Source of the DNA: Triops longicaudatus
Lineage: Eukaryota; Arthropoda; Branchiopoda; Notostraca; Triopsidae
Assembly (NCBI GenBank): GCA_022885665.1
Contig: JAGQDJ010000025.1
Location: 124,001-188,000 of the forward strand
DNA: 64,000 nucleotides
Reading direction: 5' to 3'
Of the stretch, positions 62,241 to 64,000 are shown piece by piece. Below the pieces are notes generated by a model. It made no database searches. It was not told the origin of the DNA and was given only the letters and a program-made list of their open reading frames with translations. Every line of letters starts with the position of its first letter. The first letter of the stretch is position 1. Both the position numbers and the translations under genes were made by a program.

Positions 62241-64000
62241 GTAGTTCGCGACTCAAGCCAAGATATTGATAATGATTTTGTATGGACTCGTTATAGGTAA
62301 TAATAGTCTTATGTCTGATTACCGTGAACTACAATATTCCTTAGCGTCAGCATTATTGCACCTAAGTGCAAAAACAGACGACGTAATTTCCTTAGACATT
62401 ACCTGTAACCTGTAGGCAGTCGATTTGCTTTATTGGTTTCTTTTATTACAATGGCTTCTGTCGCAGTAAGTGTCGGCGTCATGATCGTCTTTTCTGTGCC
62501 AGCTAAAGCGAGACACATTCATTCTTGGTTAATTGATTAGCTTTATCCCTAATCAGGCGGCCACACCTGGACCTTTCTGTCAATCACATTGACTCTTTTT
62601 ACGTTCCCATGTTGTTGTTTTTTTGTATTGTGTCAGTTACACGTTTCTAAATCGCCTGAACCCTGTTGGCGTGAGTAAAGGCCGTGGACTCATTTGCTAG
62701 TCCAAAGACAAATTATTATCTAGCATAAAAGCTGCAAATGATCGAAAGACTTCTTGCGTTCGCTAGTTCTGTCGTTCAGGACCTTAGCGGATAGATTCTG
62801 GGTATGAAACTGTCGCCTTTGATAATTAAACCGAACCAGTCGTGCATTACACTCATTTCTTGAGCTCCCCAGTTTTGCGCTTTGTGTCTCACAAGCGTGA
62901 AAGTTTCGCATTCAAAGAATTATCCCTTCTGGAAGCAAACATTTTGTTGCGCAAAAATAGGAATTGCGCCCTGTCTAACGTGCTTTATTGTCGATCTGGA
63001 GTATTCAAAGCCTTGGTTCATGAAGGGCCTTTTCGGTATCGCCGTCTAATAAACTCAGTGTTTCCTGAAACGCGAGCTTTAAATGCGTTGTCTTTTCCCG
63101 CATCTTGTTTAACCATTGCTTGTTCGACAAAGCCACACGCTACAACAGATCACACGACTGTCTTTGGGCTGAGCCCAGAATCTTTTCGTTTTTATTGGGA
63201 TTTTTCTGTATTTACTTTTTTCTCAGCATTTTGTCCTTTCCGGCAACTCGTGACTTGCAACTGACCGACCGCGCACTCGTTGAATCTCTTCGGTTAGCGC
63301 CTCGGTGCTGACGCGCGCATCGTTCCTTCATCGCATTATAGGAATCCTACGATGCTTCAGATCATTTGGAACTGTTTGGTTTAGGCGCACATCGGCAGGC
63401 TTCCCCACCCGCCTTTACTACTTTGTACCGCCGCGAGCTTTCAAGTCAGTTAGCCGGTACAGTGTCGAGCATTAGCCGTAGTCGTCTTGCCCCGCACTGA
63501 CGTTCGGCGGCCTTGACGTGCGCTTATCGGGCGCACTCTGCATAGAACTTCCCCTTCCCAACTCCCGGGTTCTCGCCTCACTACGAAAGCATCAGTCAGT
63601 CTGTTTAGGCCCTTCGTGACGGCCGGACCAGTTTGCGAGCTAATCGTGCACTTGTCTTCAATAGCCCCACACACGCAGTTTTGACGAATCCCCCGTAAGT
63701 TGTGCAATCAAGGTGGTGTGCAAAGTTTTTAGCCTCAAGGATTACAACCAAAATCAGTGCGATAAAAAATATCAGTTTTGCAAAAAAAAAATACCCGTGA
63801 TTGCCCATTGGATCTTTTCTTTCCATAAGTTTATTGCCGAGTGTCATTGGTTCACTTAACCAAAAAGATAATTCCAAAGGTAGTGTCCAAATGTCAGTTG
63901 ACGAATTGCATTTTCGTATTTTTTTAAAAACAAGTTGATGCGTGACCATGTGTTACTTCCAAAGTTTGCAAGCTTTTGTCACTCATTCATAACGTGCGTA

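Larger units (their letters stand above)
59216..64000 (+). other. Start of the next intron, running to the window edge
   Basis: Begins with the GTGAGT donor after the SDLERANQ exon. I looked for the family's next segment (R-A-E-x-A-Q-R-E type) and did not find it. The block contains a GA microsatellite at about 59862-59889, a tandem duplication at 60344-60574, a pogo-like end at 61330-61376, a T-rich tract at about 62145-62240 and a GC/CpG-richer patch at 63240-63700. Confidence 0.65.

Noticed and set aside
62842..63264. 140-codon plus frame, considered as the next exon of the CASP/CUX-type gene
   Set aside because: No coiled-coil heptads and no resemblance to the segment that should follow SDLERANQ. 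Kept only as part of the GC-rich patch finding.
1..64000. CRISPR arrays, bacterial operons, ribosome binding sites or a biosynthetic system
   Set aside because: The window has spliced eukaryotic exons, eukaryotic transposon types and no spaced direct repeats or operon-like frames.

Overview
This is a eukaryotic nuclear window from a long-intron gene. The only coding sequence I can defend is a chain of five short plus-strand exons at 41708-41845, 57409-57476, 58028-58160, 58303-58369 and 59167-59215. They are joined by consensus GT-AG introns whose phases match at every junction. The joined reading frame (about 152 residues, 455 bp) is a continuous charged coiled coil. It carries recognisable signatures of the N-terminal region shared by CASP and CUX1/Cut-superclass proteins: a DPVP start, an EEF..VRNQ end to the first exon seen, then xVTVKxLREK, and finally SDLERANQ. 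The gene is partial at both ends. I found no earlier exon upstream of 41708 and no later exon after 59215, so most of the window is intron or 5' flanking DNA.

Organism. Overall base composition is AT-rich. There are no vertebrate Alu- or L1-type repeats. The interspersed repeats are short pogo/Tigger-like inverted-repeat elements, solo LTRs and a LINE-like poly(A) end, as in many invertebrates. I favour an arthropod, perhaps a crustacean, but this is a weak inference and no sequence here settles it.

Layout. 1-41707 has no supportable exon. It holds AT-rich and homopolymer-rich DNA, a 47-bp transposon end at 2676, a solo LTR at 9779-10080, three consecutive pogo-like MITEs at 12755-13540, minisatellites at 15.2, 18.0, 19.7 and 26.2 kb, a LINE-like poly(A) end at 23.4 kb, a second LTR at 29469-29768 and a third at 38604-39015 with a perfect 5-bp target duplication. 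41708-41845 is the first exon seen. The 15.6-kb intron after it contains more pogo-like elements (42.6, 44.6 and 50.7 kb), a fourth LTR at 51694-52095, two copies of an unrelated 110-bp repeat (53.9 and 55.0 kb) and a degenerate repeat of about 20-bp period across 54.16-54.9 kb. Four clustered exons lie in 57.4-59.2 kb. The last 4.8 kb is the start of the next intron, with a tandem duplication at 60.3 kb, a second 47-bp transposon end at 61.3 kb and a GC/CpG-richer patch at 63.2-63.7 kb.

The four LTRs form two subgroups of one family and share a central core of about 130 bp. I found no tRNA, rRNA, CRISPR or prokaryotic features. The most unusual items are the cryptic 20-bp periodic tract, the three-in-a-row MITE cluster, the conserved LTR core and the CpG-rich patch inside the downstream intron.
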